DNA from: Nemophila menziesii
Lineage: Eukaryota; Streptophyta; Magnoliopsida; Boraginales; Hydrophyllaceae
Direction of reading: 5' to 3'
Assembly: GCA_029959085.1 (NCBI GenBank)
Contig: JARWIR010000002.1
Span: 60,566,154-60,630,153 of the forward strand
DNA length: 64,000 nt
Shown: one piece after another, positions 45,551-56,928 of the stretch
How the letters are laid out: each line of letters begins with the position of its first letter
Position numbering within the stretch: position 1 is the first letter of the stretch
Made by a program: the position numbers and the translations under genes
The notes under the pieces: generated by a model
What the model saw: only the letters and a program-made list of their open reading frames with translations
What the model was told of the DNA's origin: nothing
Database searches by the model: none

Positions 45551-46798
45551 TGGCAGCATTTAAGGGTGAAGAGACAGAATACTTTGATGACTCTCTCTCG
45601 CTTTCTCCTGACAAGGATGCTATTTATGCTCAGTTTGAAGAGCCAAATCTATTCTTACGTATTATTGCTACCGGTAACATTAATCTCAACTATCTTAGGC
45701 GAATCATCATACAACATTGGGGTGTGAAAGGTAGGATTACTATTGATAAAAGAGGTAAAAACCTTTGTGTTATTCAGTTTGAAAAAACTGAAGATCTTGA
45801 AATTGTTTGGAAAAATCGCCCTTATCATGTATTTGGGTTCCATATACTTATTCAAAAATTCGATGAATGTACTGCTAACCCTAATCTTTTAGAGGAAACA
45901 GCGTTTTGGATTTGAAGGAATACCTCCTTTGTTTATTAAGGAAAGAAACGTTAGGAAAATTTCTGCATTATTAGGTAAGGTTACTGATTTGGCTCTTCCA
46001 GATCCTGAGAACTATAAAGCTAACTCTACAGTTAAAGCTAGAATTAATTGGAATATTAACAAAACTTTGAAAGCTGGGTGTATGTTCAAACTCAGAGATA
46101 GTCACTCTGTTTGGGTAGCCTTTAAGTTTGAAAAATTATTTGACTTCTGCTTTGTATGTGGTATTTTATCTCATGAAGAATAGTATTGTGATAACTCAGA
46201 CAAACTTACTACTAAGCTTGGAAATTGGGTTAGGTACATTGATAGTGATAGAGGTAATCAAGCTTTTGTGTTCTCTACTAGTAAACAAGATAATCAAACT
46301 AAGAATGTTCAGAATAAACGTTCTAAGCGCCCTTTGAAAAGCAAGAATAAAATGGATAAGAACATTGCTACTGTTAAAACTGAGGATAAGGGGAATTTAG
46401 TTCAGAATATGCTGGCCCTTCCTTCTGTCAACTTGGGGGACAAAACTCTGAAAGGAATTAAAACCTCTACTGAGGTGAGGCCCTTAACTGAAGATGAATA
46501 TAATAAGCTATGTGGTCAAAGTAAACCAAGCCCGATAGCTGATAAAGGCCCATTATCTATTATCAGCCCAAATGTCAAATTTGATCCTTCTATTACTTCT
46601 AACTCGGGTAAAAATATCTTATTTGGGTCTTTGGAGAGAACAAAACAAGTCAGAAAGGATTTAGGGTTAACCTCTGAGGATGAGTTAGCTTCTTTAGTCC
46701 CTGCAACTCTTACTGGATCTGAAGATGAAGGTCTTCAAGCTGATACTGAAGGTAATGAGATGGCAGAAGATATAGAGCTGGACAAATTCAATGAGTAG
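45551..46798 (+). pseudogene. L1b ORF1, RNA-binding gag-like protein
   Basis: The probable start is ATG 45551 (MAAFKGEE; an upstream in-frame ATG is at 45526). The N-terminal half (45600-46130) fits the plant DUF4283 domain: NLFLRIIATGNINLNYLRRII..HWGVKG, VIQFEKTEDLEIVWKNRPYHVFGFHILIQKFDE. A knuckle follows, CFVCGILSHEE-stop-YC, in the CX2CX4HX4C spacing, with TAG at 46181-46183 just before the Tyr-Cys. The remainder is charged and unstructured, ending in an acidic tail. One frame change lies near 45905. The protein would coat LINE RNA. ORF2 starts about 90 bases downstream. Confidence 0.8.
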
Positions 46799-46890
46799 GA
46801 AGATGGAGAAGAAAAATGGGAAGAAGCTATTTGTCTTGATAATCTTGAAGTGGTTTGCGGGGTTGACCCAAATCAACCCCAACAACCTCA

Positions 46891-49800
46891 ATGATACTAG
46901 CTTGGAACTGTCAGGGCATTGGCACTGCCTTGACAGAACTGAGCTTAACTGACATGGTTAAAGCTCACAACATTCAGGTACTGTTTCTTTCTGAGACTAA
47001 GAATAAAATTGAGATTCTTGAGAAAATTAGCCCTAAACTTAACATGACTTTAGCAACTGTTATAGATCCTGTGGGTATAGCTGGTGGGCTAGCTGTCTTT
47101 GTTAGAGATTTAAACCTATATTCACATATAAATTCTTCTAAGAATTTAGTACATTGTTCTTATATTCACCCTTTGGCTGGACTAATCTTTATTTCTTTTG
47201 TTTATGGTCCTACAGATGATGGATTAAAAATGAATTTCCTTCATGAAATTTCTATGTTAAACAATTCTCAAAATTGTTGGTGTATACTTGGGGACTTTAA
47301 CCTCATTAGATTTCCTTCAGAAAAGTTAGGAGGCAATATTGATGGTACCAAAAAAAGGATTATGGAACTTTTTAATAATTTTATTAACTCAAATGACTTG
47401 ATAGAATTACAATCAAAAGGATGTAATTTTTCTTGGTCAAACAAGAGAAATGGAAATCTTTTGATTAAGCAACTTCTTGATAGGATTTTAGTTAATAAAG
47501 TTTGGTTCAACTCCTTTTCTAACTCATGGTGCTCTTTATTGCCACCAAGTGGATCTGATCATACTCATGTACTACTCAATTTTGGGATTCAAGCATCTAA
47601 CAAGAATAACAAAAGATTCATTCTTGAAAAAGGTTGGCTCTTTGATAAATCTTGTTGTAATTTGATTCTTAGTAAATGGAAGGAGAAAAATATTGATTTC
47701 ATGAGAGGAATACAAAGATTTTGTGATAAGCTTAAAGGAATACAAATATGTGTTTCTTTGTGGGCTAGAAAAAGAATTTTAAATAATAGATTACTCATTT
47801 CAAAAACCCTTGATAAATTAGAGGAGATTTTCAATGCTCCTTTCTCAACTGAAAATGAGAGGGTATTTGAGAAATTGAATACTGAGCTTGAATTATATTG
47901 GAAAAAAGAGGAACTTTATTGGGCCATTAGATCTAAAAAACTTGGCTTAAACTTGGTGACAAAAATACAAAGTACTACCATGCTATTACCAAAGTCAAGA
48001 GAGTTAGGAGTAAAATCTCTAGACTTAAGAAATTGAATGGTGATTGGATTGAAAATGAACATGAAATTGTTGAGGAGGTAACTTCTTATTATAACAATAT
48101 TTTTAATTCGGTTGGTCCCAAAAATTATGATCCAATTATTCAATGTGTCAAAAAGGTGGTTACAAATGAAATGAATGAGGAATTAACCAAACCAGTCAAT
48201 GAAAAAGAACTCAAGGAAGCTGTATGGTCCTTAGGGAGTGATAAATCCCCTGGACCAGATGGGTTCAGTGGTTTCTTTTTTAAGAAATTCTGGAATGAAA
48301 TTAAAATTGATCTTATTAGATTGGTTTCAGATTTTATAATGCATAACTCTTCTCTAGATGAAATAAATGGTACTATTATTGCTTTTATTCCCAAGTGTAC
48401 TAATCCAGATGTTATTTCATCTTTCAGGCCCATCAGCTGTGCAAACTTTATTTATAAAGTGATCTCAAAAATAATAGCCAACAGGTTACAACCATGGCTA
48501 AGTGAATTAATCTCAAATACTCAAACTGCCTTCATTCCAGGCAGGTCAATATTTGAGAACATAATTATAGCCCAAGAGGTTACACATTATCTTAAGAATA
48601 AAAGAATATAAAAAAAATATAGTCTTGCTATCATAGCTGATATGAGCAAGGCATATGAGAACATAGAATGGGATTTCTTATTGGATCTCCTTACTAAAAT
48701 GGGATTTCATATCAGATGGGTGAAGTGGATACAAAACTGTATATCTAGTGTTTCATACAAAATTCAAATGAATGGTAAGCTACATGAGATTAATAATCCC
48801 AAGAAAGGGATTAGACAAGGTGATCCATTATCACCTTACTTATTTTGTTTGGTTACACAAGCCCTGACTTCAATTATTGATCATTATTTTCAAAAGAATT
48901 TATTAAAAGGTATTAGAATTGCGAGAGGGGCCCCCTATGATAACTCACATTCTTTTTGCTGATGACAGCCTCTTCTTTATGGAAGCTGATGAAAATAATA
49001 TTGATATTTTTATTAACATCTTGAACTGGTATTCTTTAGGTTCAGGGAAATGTATAAATCTCAACAAAAGTGGTATACTTTTTAGCAAAAATACCCCACT
49101 TGAAGAGAGAAATAAATATTCATCTCTTCTCAGGATGAATAAACTTGAGGATTTGGGTAAATATTTAGGAATTCCCTCTAACTGGGGAAAATCTAAAGTT
49201 AAAGCTCTTGAATGGCTTGTGGGGATGGTTATTAAAAAGATGGACAGTTGGGAGACTAAAATGCTATCAAAGAGTGGGAAGGAAATTCTCATTAAATCTA
49301 TTATTGGTGCTATACCCAACTATATTATGACTGTATTTTTTATTCCTAAAAAGGTAACAACTCATTTGACTTCACTCATTTCAAACTTTTATTGGAATAA
49401 TCAAGGTGAATCTAGATATCACTGGGTGAAGTGGCAAACACTTATGAATAGCAAACTGGATGGAGGTTTGGGATTCAAAGAATTCCATACACAAAATGAA
49501 GCTTTATTGGCTTCTAATACATGGAGAATTTTCAGTAATCAAAGCTCTCTTTTGTTTAGAATTTTAAAAGGGAAATACTTCCCTAAATCAAATTTTCTTG
49601 ATGCCTCTGAGAATAATAATTGTTCATGGGCCTGGAGAAGTATTATGACAGGTAGAAATTGTTTCAAGGATGATATTAGATGGACTGTTGGTGATGGCAA
49701 GTCTATAAATATTTGGGAGGATTCATGGATACCTAAAGTTAAAAATGTTACTAGACCTCCTCAGTGCAAGCTAGAAAAGGTGAATGAACTTTTTTCACCT

Positions 49801-51134
49801 AATATGAAGGAATGGAATATGACCCTTATCAAATCTTTATTCCCAGAAGAGATTGTAGCAACCATTAGTGAAATCAACATTCCCCTTTATTACTGTATTG
49901 ATACACCATACTGGACTAAGTCCATGAATGGTGAAGTCACAGTAAGGGAGATGTATAACTCACTATGGAAGGCTCAAATTGAACTGGAGAAGAAAAAAAT
50001 AAAAAAGAGGGTGAAACCTCTTTACTGATGGATGAGAAAGATTGGAAATTCATGTGGCAAGTTAAATCTTATCCTAAAATTAAAAATTTTATCTGGAAAT
50101 GTTGTAATAAGGGGCTAGCTACTAATGAGAACAGATACTTGAGAATATCAATCAAAAGCCCCTTATGCAATATATGTGGAGAGGCTAGTGAATCTATTGA
50201 ACATTTACTCTTTCACTGCTCATGGGCTAGAGCTGTGTGGATTGCCAGCCCCCCTGAGCTTTAACTCTCTTTCTGAACCTACTGCTAATGTGAAAAAGTG
50301 GATACAATTTGTGAGGCTTAGTAAGGAAGAAAAAAATGAAGGAAAAAAATGGGAGACTTAGCTTTTTTCATTGCTTGGTACATTTGGAAAGCAAGAAATG
50401 ATTTCATATTTAAAGGGAAACCCCTTGACCCTCTGATTACGGCTAAAAATGCATTAAGTGCCTATGATGAGTATAACTCAGCCACTGAGCAAACTACTAA
50501 GGCATTAAATAATTCAAACTCTTTTGAGAGTGGAAGGGAGGCTATAAATGATGGAAATAATATTCATGGTATTGATATACAAATGAATAGTAGAGAAGGA
50601 ATATTAGATAAGGGTAGACTTGCGGTCAATTCTAATAAGTGGAAACCTCCCCCCTTAGGCAAATTTAAAATAAATTGTGATGCCTCGTTTGATTGTAAGA
50701 CTAACAAGGCAGCTTTTGCGTGTATTTTATGTGACTCAAAAGGTACTTTTTTGGAAGGAAAAGCAAAGAGTATACAAGCACATTCAATACTAGAGGCTGA
50801 AGCTCAAGGCATCTTGGAGGCATGTGTAATGGCAAACAAGAGACCTAGAGGTGCAGTAGAAGTTGAGAATGACTGTATTGTAGCTATCAATCAAGTTAAT
50901 TTAACTAAATGTAATAATTTTAGTTGTATTAAACTTGTAATTAATAACATACGCTTTTGTGCGCTTAGGGATAATACTTGTATCTCCTTTACTAGGAGAG
51001 AAAACAATAGAAGTGCAGATTGGTTGGCTAAACAAATGCTAAAGGGCAAATTGTTTAGCCTTTGGAGTACATCTCCACCTCCCCAATTAGCCAACTTGCT
51101 TAGAAATGACTTTCATGCTATAGGTGTAGGCTGA
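46891..51134 (+). pseudogene. L1b ORF2, endonuclease-RT-RNase H
   Basis: Start MILAWNCQGIG (46891). The endonuclease has WNCQG, FLSETKN, VYGP, LGDFNLIRFPSEK and GSDHTHVLL. The reverse transcriptase has SPGPDGFSGFFFKKFW (48247), FRPISCANFIYKVISKI, ADMSKAYENIEW (48640), GIRQGDPLSPYLF (48812) and the intact catalytic ILFADDSLFF (48951). zf-RVT follows (CNICGE..EHLLFHC, 50165-50218), then RNase H (CDASFDCKTNKAAFA, EAEAQGI, ENDC, SADWLAK, 50675-51030). Five one-base shifts (near 47938, 48938, 50000, 50246, 50348) all sit in or beside homopolymer runs, and there is one TAA at 48609. Apart from these the domain set is complete. Confidence 0.9.
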
Positions 51135-51189
51135 CTCTATAATTTTTTGGGATGTTATGTTATGTTTTTGAATTTTCGACTAAAAAAAA

Positions 51190-51204
51190 AAGTAGTATTT
51201 GATT
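51190..51204. repeat. L1b target site duplication, 3' copy
   Basis: AAGTAGTATTTGATT directly follows the A-tract and matches 45183-45197 exactly. Confidence 0.9.
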
Positions 51205-51532
51205 GGCATAATTAAATGAATATACTAAATTATATCATAAATTTTTATATTTTTATATTTTCAATTCGTTAGAAATGAAATTTTATTAAACTTGATCAAA
51301 CATTAAACTACCATCCAATTAGTAGAGGATAGAACTTGGACCAAATCTGGTTTAGTTTGGACCAAATCTGAATCAAATTCTAAAACTAAACCGAAAGATT
51401 ATTTTGCACATAGGAACATGTAAAAAAATCAGTGTAATAAAGAAAGAAATCAAATTCTTTTTTCTTTGGACTGAAAGAAAACAAACTTAACTCATAGAAT
51501 TTTGTTAGGTTAAACGATTGGTATTTGGTCTC
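51205..51532. other. Unassigned AT-rich DNA after L1b
   Basis: No gene or element motif is seen. 'tggaccaaatctg' occurs twice (near 51340 and 51359). Confidence 0.4.
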
Positions 51533-52285
51533 ATCTTTCGGTTTGGTTTTGGAATTCGATTCAGATCTGGTTTGGATTTGGTTTTTAGATGGAGTTTAAC
51601 AATGATCATAAGAAAGTAGTAGCGATAACTTGAAAGATATATATTTTAGGGTTTTAATTGACAAATCAATCTTTTAACTGATATTCTTGAGAATATCTTC
51701 ATGTTGATAAAGGCGTTGGCTTCTTATTGTTGTGGATCAGGTCGTTATCGATAATAATTCTTGACGAGCGCTTTGGGATATAAAGCGTGAGGGTGCAGGA
51801 GAATGGTAATAGAAAATTATTTTGTAATGTAAAACCTAAAAAATTTCACTAAAAATAATTCATATAATATATTTGGCACCAGAACAATGTCATTATAAAA
51901 AACTTTGTCTGTTCATAAAAGTCGTGTTTCGGTTATTTTTACAAAGTATACTTTTTTGGTTCTATATAAGAAGTTCGGTTTTTTAGTTTAATTTAACGAG
52001 AAAAAAATGAATTATCAATTTTTAAAATATCCTATACCAATAGTTTTATCGGTTTTTTATATAGTTTAGTTTTGTTTTCTGGTTTTAATTTAGTTAGTCG
52101 TAATAAAGGGCGTGTTTTGCGTGTAGAGGAGAAGACAGTGACGAGCAAATATACAAAAGTAGGTTCAACGACAATGAAGGTGGGAAAAAAAGGATGGATG
52201 AAGTTTCGACCCCTCCACGACTAACATTGGTCGAGAATATCAAATTACGACATTTGTATTTTGTGGCCATTGCATAATATTCGAG
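51533..52285. repeat. Diverged tandem duplication, copy 1
   Basis: This stretch, from 'atctttcggtttggttt' to 'cataatattcgag', aligns collinearly with 52392-53181. Shared landmarks are 'gaatttaac/gagtttaac', 'tagggttttaattgacaaa', 'aaaagtcgtgtttcggtt', 'aacgacaatgaaggtggg' and 'ggtcgagaata'. It is noncoding, and no terminal repeats identify an element class. The minus-strand frame at 52309-52094 is not supported in copy 2. Confidence 0.7.
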
Positions 52286-52391
52286 TAGTAGCCTGGAAAA
52301 AAGTATCATTTAATTAACTTATACTTTTTATATTTTAGATTCGGTATATGCCTTCTTTTAACTTTAATTAAAGTTTTCAGTTTGAAAAAAA

Positions 52392-53181
52392 ATCTTTCGG
52401 TTTGGTTTTAAAATTCGACTCATATTTGGTTCAGATGCGTTTTTTGGTAGGAATTTAACAATGACTATAAGCAAGGAGTAAGATACCTTGAAAGATATCC
52501 TTTTTAGGGTTCTAATTGACAAAATCAAACTTCTACTTGATGTTCTTGAATATCTTACTTTTGATTAAGGCATTGGCTTTGTATTGTTGTCGATCTGGTC
52601 ATTATGTATCCTAGTTCTTGACGGTGTTGTGGGATAGGCATCGTGCTGGTATGGGATAATGAGAAGAGTAATTTTAGTTGTAATGTTTAATCTAAACAAT
52701 TTTTTTGAAAAAAAAAACCAACAAGATTTACCCAAAAAAAACTAAAGAATTTTTATAATATATCTAACACCAAAACAACATCATTTTACAAAACTCAGTC
52801 TGTTCACAAAAGTCGTGTTTCGGTTCAGTATATAAAGTATAGCTTTTTGGTTCTATATACAAAAATTTTGTTTTTCTGTTCGAATTCACCAAAATTAAGA
52901 GCCATCGATTTTCTTAAAATCCTATACCAAAATGAATAATTATATTGGTTTTTGATTCTATTCAGTTTTATCTTTTGGTTTTAATTTATTCAACCGTATT
53001 AGAGTGTGTTTGGTTTATGAACTGGGGAAGATAGTGGTGAGAAGATATACAAAATACGGTTTAACGACAATGAAGGTGGGTCAGGGAGGATAGAGAAGGT
53101 ATGAAAACCTTCACGACTAATGTAGGTCGAGAATATTAAACCACAACATTCTTATTTTTTTGCATTTTCATAATATTCGAG
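52392..53181. repeat. Diverged tandem duplication, copy 2
   Basis: This is the second copy, offset by about 859 at the start and 896 at the end, so copy 2 carries extra bases (some in A-runs near 52710). Weak similarity continues past 53181 to about 53235. Both copies are AT-rich and rich in 'tcggttt'-like words. Confidence 0.7.
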
Positions 53182-53235
53182 GAAAATATATCGGAGATTT
53201 TATGAATCTAGTAAAAATATCATTTCGTTTAAATT

Positions 53236-54522
53236 TATATATTTTGTCAGTTGTGTCCATATTTCTTGCTCTAATTTAAAAATTTGTGTCATGTTCACCT
53301 ATCGGGTTGATGGTTAGTTTATGTCTAATTATAGTGATTTTTTTGTTGTGTTCAGGGTTTGGGTTGGTTTTCTAGTTATTATGATTTTTTAGTTGGGGTG
53401 ATAGAGTACAATAACTCCCCCAATCAAATTTACTTATAGGAGAATCGGATTTGAGTCACTCGAGAAAAGGTTGGGGAAACTTTTGAAGGATCTTAAGTAT
53501 AATAAGGCTTACCTGAAGTGTCTTCTTGATCTGTGAATGTTTTATCTCTACGTGTGACTGAAGTTGCTTGGAACAAGACACTAAGTTAGGACTAAATAAA
53601 GTTTTGCTTCCAATGACACTCTGACGCTCAAGTCAATATCATGACCTTGGGTATTTTTATTAACCAGGAAAGAGCTATGGAGGTTTTGATTGTATTCATG
53701 GACAATGAATTTAGAGTAATGAATAGGGAGTTCCCATTTTCAAAGGTATGTGTGTGGTATGTATAGATAACTTGAGAACGTAAGGTCTTTGTGGGCCTCT
53801 ATCATGTTCATGATTTTTAAGATGCGTGGAGATGATATATTTGGTCATTGGGAATGTGTAAATTTGTCTCATCAGTTGACTCATGTAAACTATTATTCAG
53901 CTATTAATTCCCCGATTTTAGCCTTATCCAGCTAACAACCTTCGATTGTAGCCTTAACTTGACCAATGCCAATTGGCGCTTCATTGCGGCTCATTAATAC
54001 CCCCGTTGAATTTTAACGATTGATGTTAACTTTTTGGGCATGCCGACATTTACCTTTTGCATGAACTACCAATGCGATATCCGGTTCTGAATATCATGTA
54101 ACGCATCGACGAAGTAATAGGTCTTTTGAGAATTTTGGTAATGTTCAAACATAGGAGTCGGGCTTATTTAGTAGATATGACTAATAGGGAGAATATACCA
54201 CCTATCTCGATAAGTCTAGGTAGTAAATGAAGAAGCATCCATCCACGATAAAGAACACCACACCTCTTTTACGAAGTCCTATTCAAACAAAGCCTTATCA
54301 ACTAGAGGATAGCATGATAAAAAGTACGACTGCATGTATAGCAACTACATATCAAAACTCAAGATATGATCAAGGAGAAACAAACATGGTCCTCAAGATA
54401 ACTACCCAACTAACCACTACCAAGAGCTCGTTGGCTAGGTATTGGTTATACCCAACTCAACGGGAACCATATAAATAGGAGTAGAATTGTATTGAATAAC
54501 CAACCATTTTATTTAAGGCATT
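53236..54522. other. Unassigned DNA, possible old LTR remnant
   Basis: No coding domain is seen. 'tgacactctgacgctcaagtca' (near 53618) and a TATAAATAGGAG box (54469-54480) would fit a decayed LTR promoter region of another family, but no LTR ends can be placed. The frame at 54227-54478 has no recognisable domain. The right edge is the LTR of H. Confidence 0.35.
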
Positions 54523-55072
54523 TGATGTATCCATATTTGTGATATATTAATCTATACCTGAGACAACATTATAGGGGTATTTAGTACTTAATTTTGGGAT
54601 TTTTCCCCAGTTATTCATACTTTGCATTTTCTTGTCTAGTTTTAGGTGTTTTGCTATTTTATGAGCTTTTGCGCATAATTTTTGTTATTTGTGTAGCACT
54701 TGGACAATGGAAGCTATTACAATTATAGAAACTGATTTGAAGTGGAAAAGTAAATAAAATTTCTTAGTCATAATCAAAAAGGAAAAGTTTGGATATATTT
54801 GGAACGTAAAGAAGCTACAAAAATTGGAAAAATATTCACTAATTGGAAAGCTACAGAAAGTAGATCATGAATTCGGAGGAGCCCTTTTACCAACTTATAG
54901 ATATTTTAATTGTGGCCGTATTGATAGGTCTTACATTAAATTACAATATGTCATGAAGGAGATATAACCAAATCCATCTGTTGTGTTTACCTTCTCCTAC
55001 AATTTAGAAAAACAAATTTTTGTAAGATTATGACTCCTTAACTTGGAGATTACTCCATATTTCGACCCAATA

Positions 55073-55147
<75 letters not shown>

Positions 55148-56090
55148 CCATTTCTACCTTATAAGAAAGCATCCTTGTTGTTCATAATTAACCTTTAATT
55201 AACATAGAACATGTGAAAGAAGACAAGAAGGAGTTGGAAGTCATTCAAGTCATTCCAACCCTTCACCTTTGTAATTTATTTTCTTTTTTTCTATATTATG
55301 AACTAATTTTTATTTTGAGATTAGCATAAGGGTATGAACCCTAGACTTGTTCTATATCTATTTTAATTTGGGATGTCGTTATACAGTTAACAGAATTTAG
55401 TAGTGCTATCTCTGTTTTTATGTGCTTTGATATATTGTTTGTAGTTCTTGCGGTTGCAAACGTATAGAATTACCATAGTAGTTGGATGGTCACCCGAAAG
55501 GGGTTTCTAACTATTGAAACACCATGTAAACATCAAGTGTGCGGTAGTGATCATGAGGGGTATGCCTAAGTAGATAGTCACTAGGCTTTGAGATTAACCA
55601 CCGATCATTGCGTAGGGTCCCCTTACCCAAGTCCCCCTGGTAATTGTTAGCTTTTAAGTCCACCCAGAAGAGGGTTAGGAGGAATACATAATCCTGGCTA
55701 TTGCATATAACAGAATTTTCCATTCTCCCTTCGATGAATAATCATAGAACAAGGCTAGTATGGATTACTTGCTATATCTCGAGCTAAACTCTCATACTAC
55801 TCTTTCTTTCCATTTATTTTTCTTTCTTTATTTTGAGTAGTTAATTGTTAGAGTCTTAAAAACAAAACAAATATTTTACAGTCTTTTTGCATATTATTTT
55901 ATCTACTACTTTTTTGCACTTTATAGATTCATTATCGACATCTAACTTTCGTAGGCACTGCGAACGAATTCTACTTATCAGTTAAACTTGCATACGATCT
56001 GTGATACTTGCAGTGAGTAACGTAGTGGAATAGTGTGATTAGTTCTTTTAATATTTATATTGTTATTTTATCACACCCTAACCACCACCA
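54523..56090 (+). mobile_element. Element H 5' LTR
   Basis: The LTR is 1568 bp, from TGATGTATCC to 'accaccacca', followed by the spacer and primer site. The terminal hairpin is degraded. It carries a (TA)14(TG)21 microsatellite at 55075-55144 in the place where F and D have the TATA context. The U5 end resembles the D/F group ('tgatacttgcagtgagtaacg'). Confidence 0.88.
55075..55144. repeat. Compound microsatellite (TA)14(TG)21
   Basis: There are 28 bases of TA followed by 42 bases of TG without interruption, inside the LTR of H. It is likely to vary in length between individuals. Confidence 0.95.
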
Positions 56091-56096
56091 AGTTTT

Positions 56097-56114
56097 TGGC
56101 GCAGCTGCCATGGA
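56097..56114 (+). other. Primer binding site (H), degraded
   Basis: TGGCGCAGCTGCCATGGA differs from the consensus at three places. It keeps the six-base spacing to the LTR. Confidence 0.8.
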
Positions 56115-56210
56115 CTACATCGTTTGTTTAGTGCTTTTTATTTATTGTTTTAATTTTAGTTAGTTCTGTTTTACGCTTTTGTTTTTAGTCTTCTATTTTA
56201 GGTTATTTAG

Positions 56211-56928
56211 ATGACAAGTCCGAGAAATCTAGAGCTTCCATCTCATTATTAGTGCAACCTAGAGGAATCCGCACTCGAAAAATCCAAGCCAGTAAATTCG
56301 GGCCTCGTCCAGGCATGATAGAGCAATTTTCAAGCCATGGCCGATTTAGTGGTGCTGCACAACAAGATCTAGTTCGTTATTCAGAAATTCATGTTCCAAT
56401 TCTTTTTGACGGGAAGTGCAAGCGAGTGGTATGACTGCCAACACCCCGATTCAATACCATATTGGGACATATTCCAAGCTAATTTCCTAGATCGATTCTA
56501 TCTGATAAGTAGGCACTTAAAAGACATGTTGGAGTTCGAGCATTTCGTACAAGAAGAAGAGAAAAGTGTTGGTAAAGCATGGTTACGGTTCAACGAAAAG
56601 AAAGCGAGGTGTCCATTCCATATTTCCTCACCAGAATATCAATTAACCATGTTCTATGAAGGGCTCAACAATGACTCCAAAGCAAAGGTAGATAACTTAA
56701 GAGATGGAAGCTTTGTGGTATTAAATTCAGAAGATGCACGTAACACCATGGAAAGAGTTATTAACATAGAAAGAAGTTAGCCATTAGAGAAAAAGGAAGA
56801 AGGTTCCTTAACTACAACAAGGTTTGAACAATGCATCCAATAGCTCAAAGAATTACAATCACATTTAGATAACGGTTTCATAGGCCATGTGAGCCAGATT
56901 ACCACAATACCTCCATGTCCTGGTTATG
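56211..56928 (+). pseudogene. Element H gag, 5' part
   Basis: It begins near ATG 56211. Recognisable parts are FGPRPGMIEQFSSHGRFSGAAQQDLVR (about 56296-56380), SASEWYDCQHPD, YWDIFQANFLDRFYL, W-RFNEKKARCPFHISSPEYQLTMFYEGLN (56391-56780) and the start of the linker. About 70 bases (the MQICDAYI helix) are missing near 56385, and a stop follows at 56778. Element I interrupts it at 56929, so the rest of H lies beyond the window. It is most like the F gag (CP-H..PE-QL-MF-GLN). Confidence 0.83.

Larger units (their letters stand above)
45198..51190 (+). mobile_element. LINE L1b, full length
   Basis: L1b is about 6.0 kb between perfect 15-bp duplications, with a 5' untranslated region (45198 to about 45550, including a CT repeat near 45361), ORF1, ORF2 and a terminal A-tract of about ten. 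ORF2 has endonuclease, reverse transcriptase, zf-RVT and RNase H, as in plant L1 elements. Both ORFs carry few lesions, so it is the youngest-looking coding element here. Confidence 0.93.

Noticed and set aside
48600..48960. Programmed frameshift or readthrough in L1b
   Set aside because: Shifts occur at five different homopolymers and in both directions. Random indels or sequence errors explain them better.
51533..53181. Pair of LTRs of a small element
   Set aside because: The copies are nearly adjacent with about 100 bases between, have no TG...CA ends, primer site or target duplication.
53400..54522. Host gene or promoter (TATAAATAGGAG at 54469)
   Set aside because: There is no coding potential next to it, and a decayed LTR is as likely. 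Kept as unassigned.
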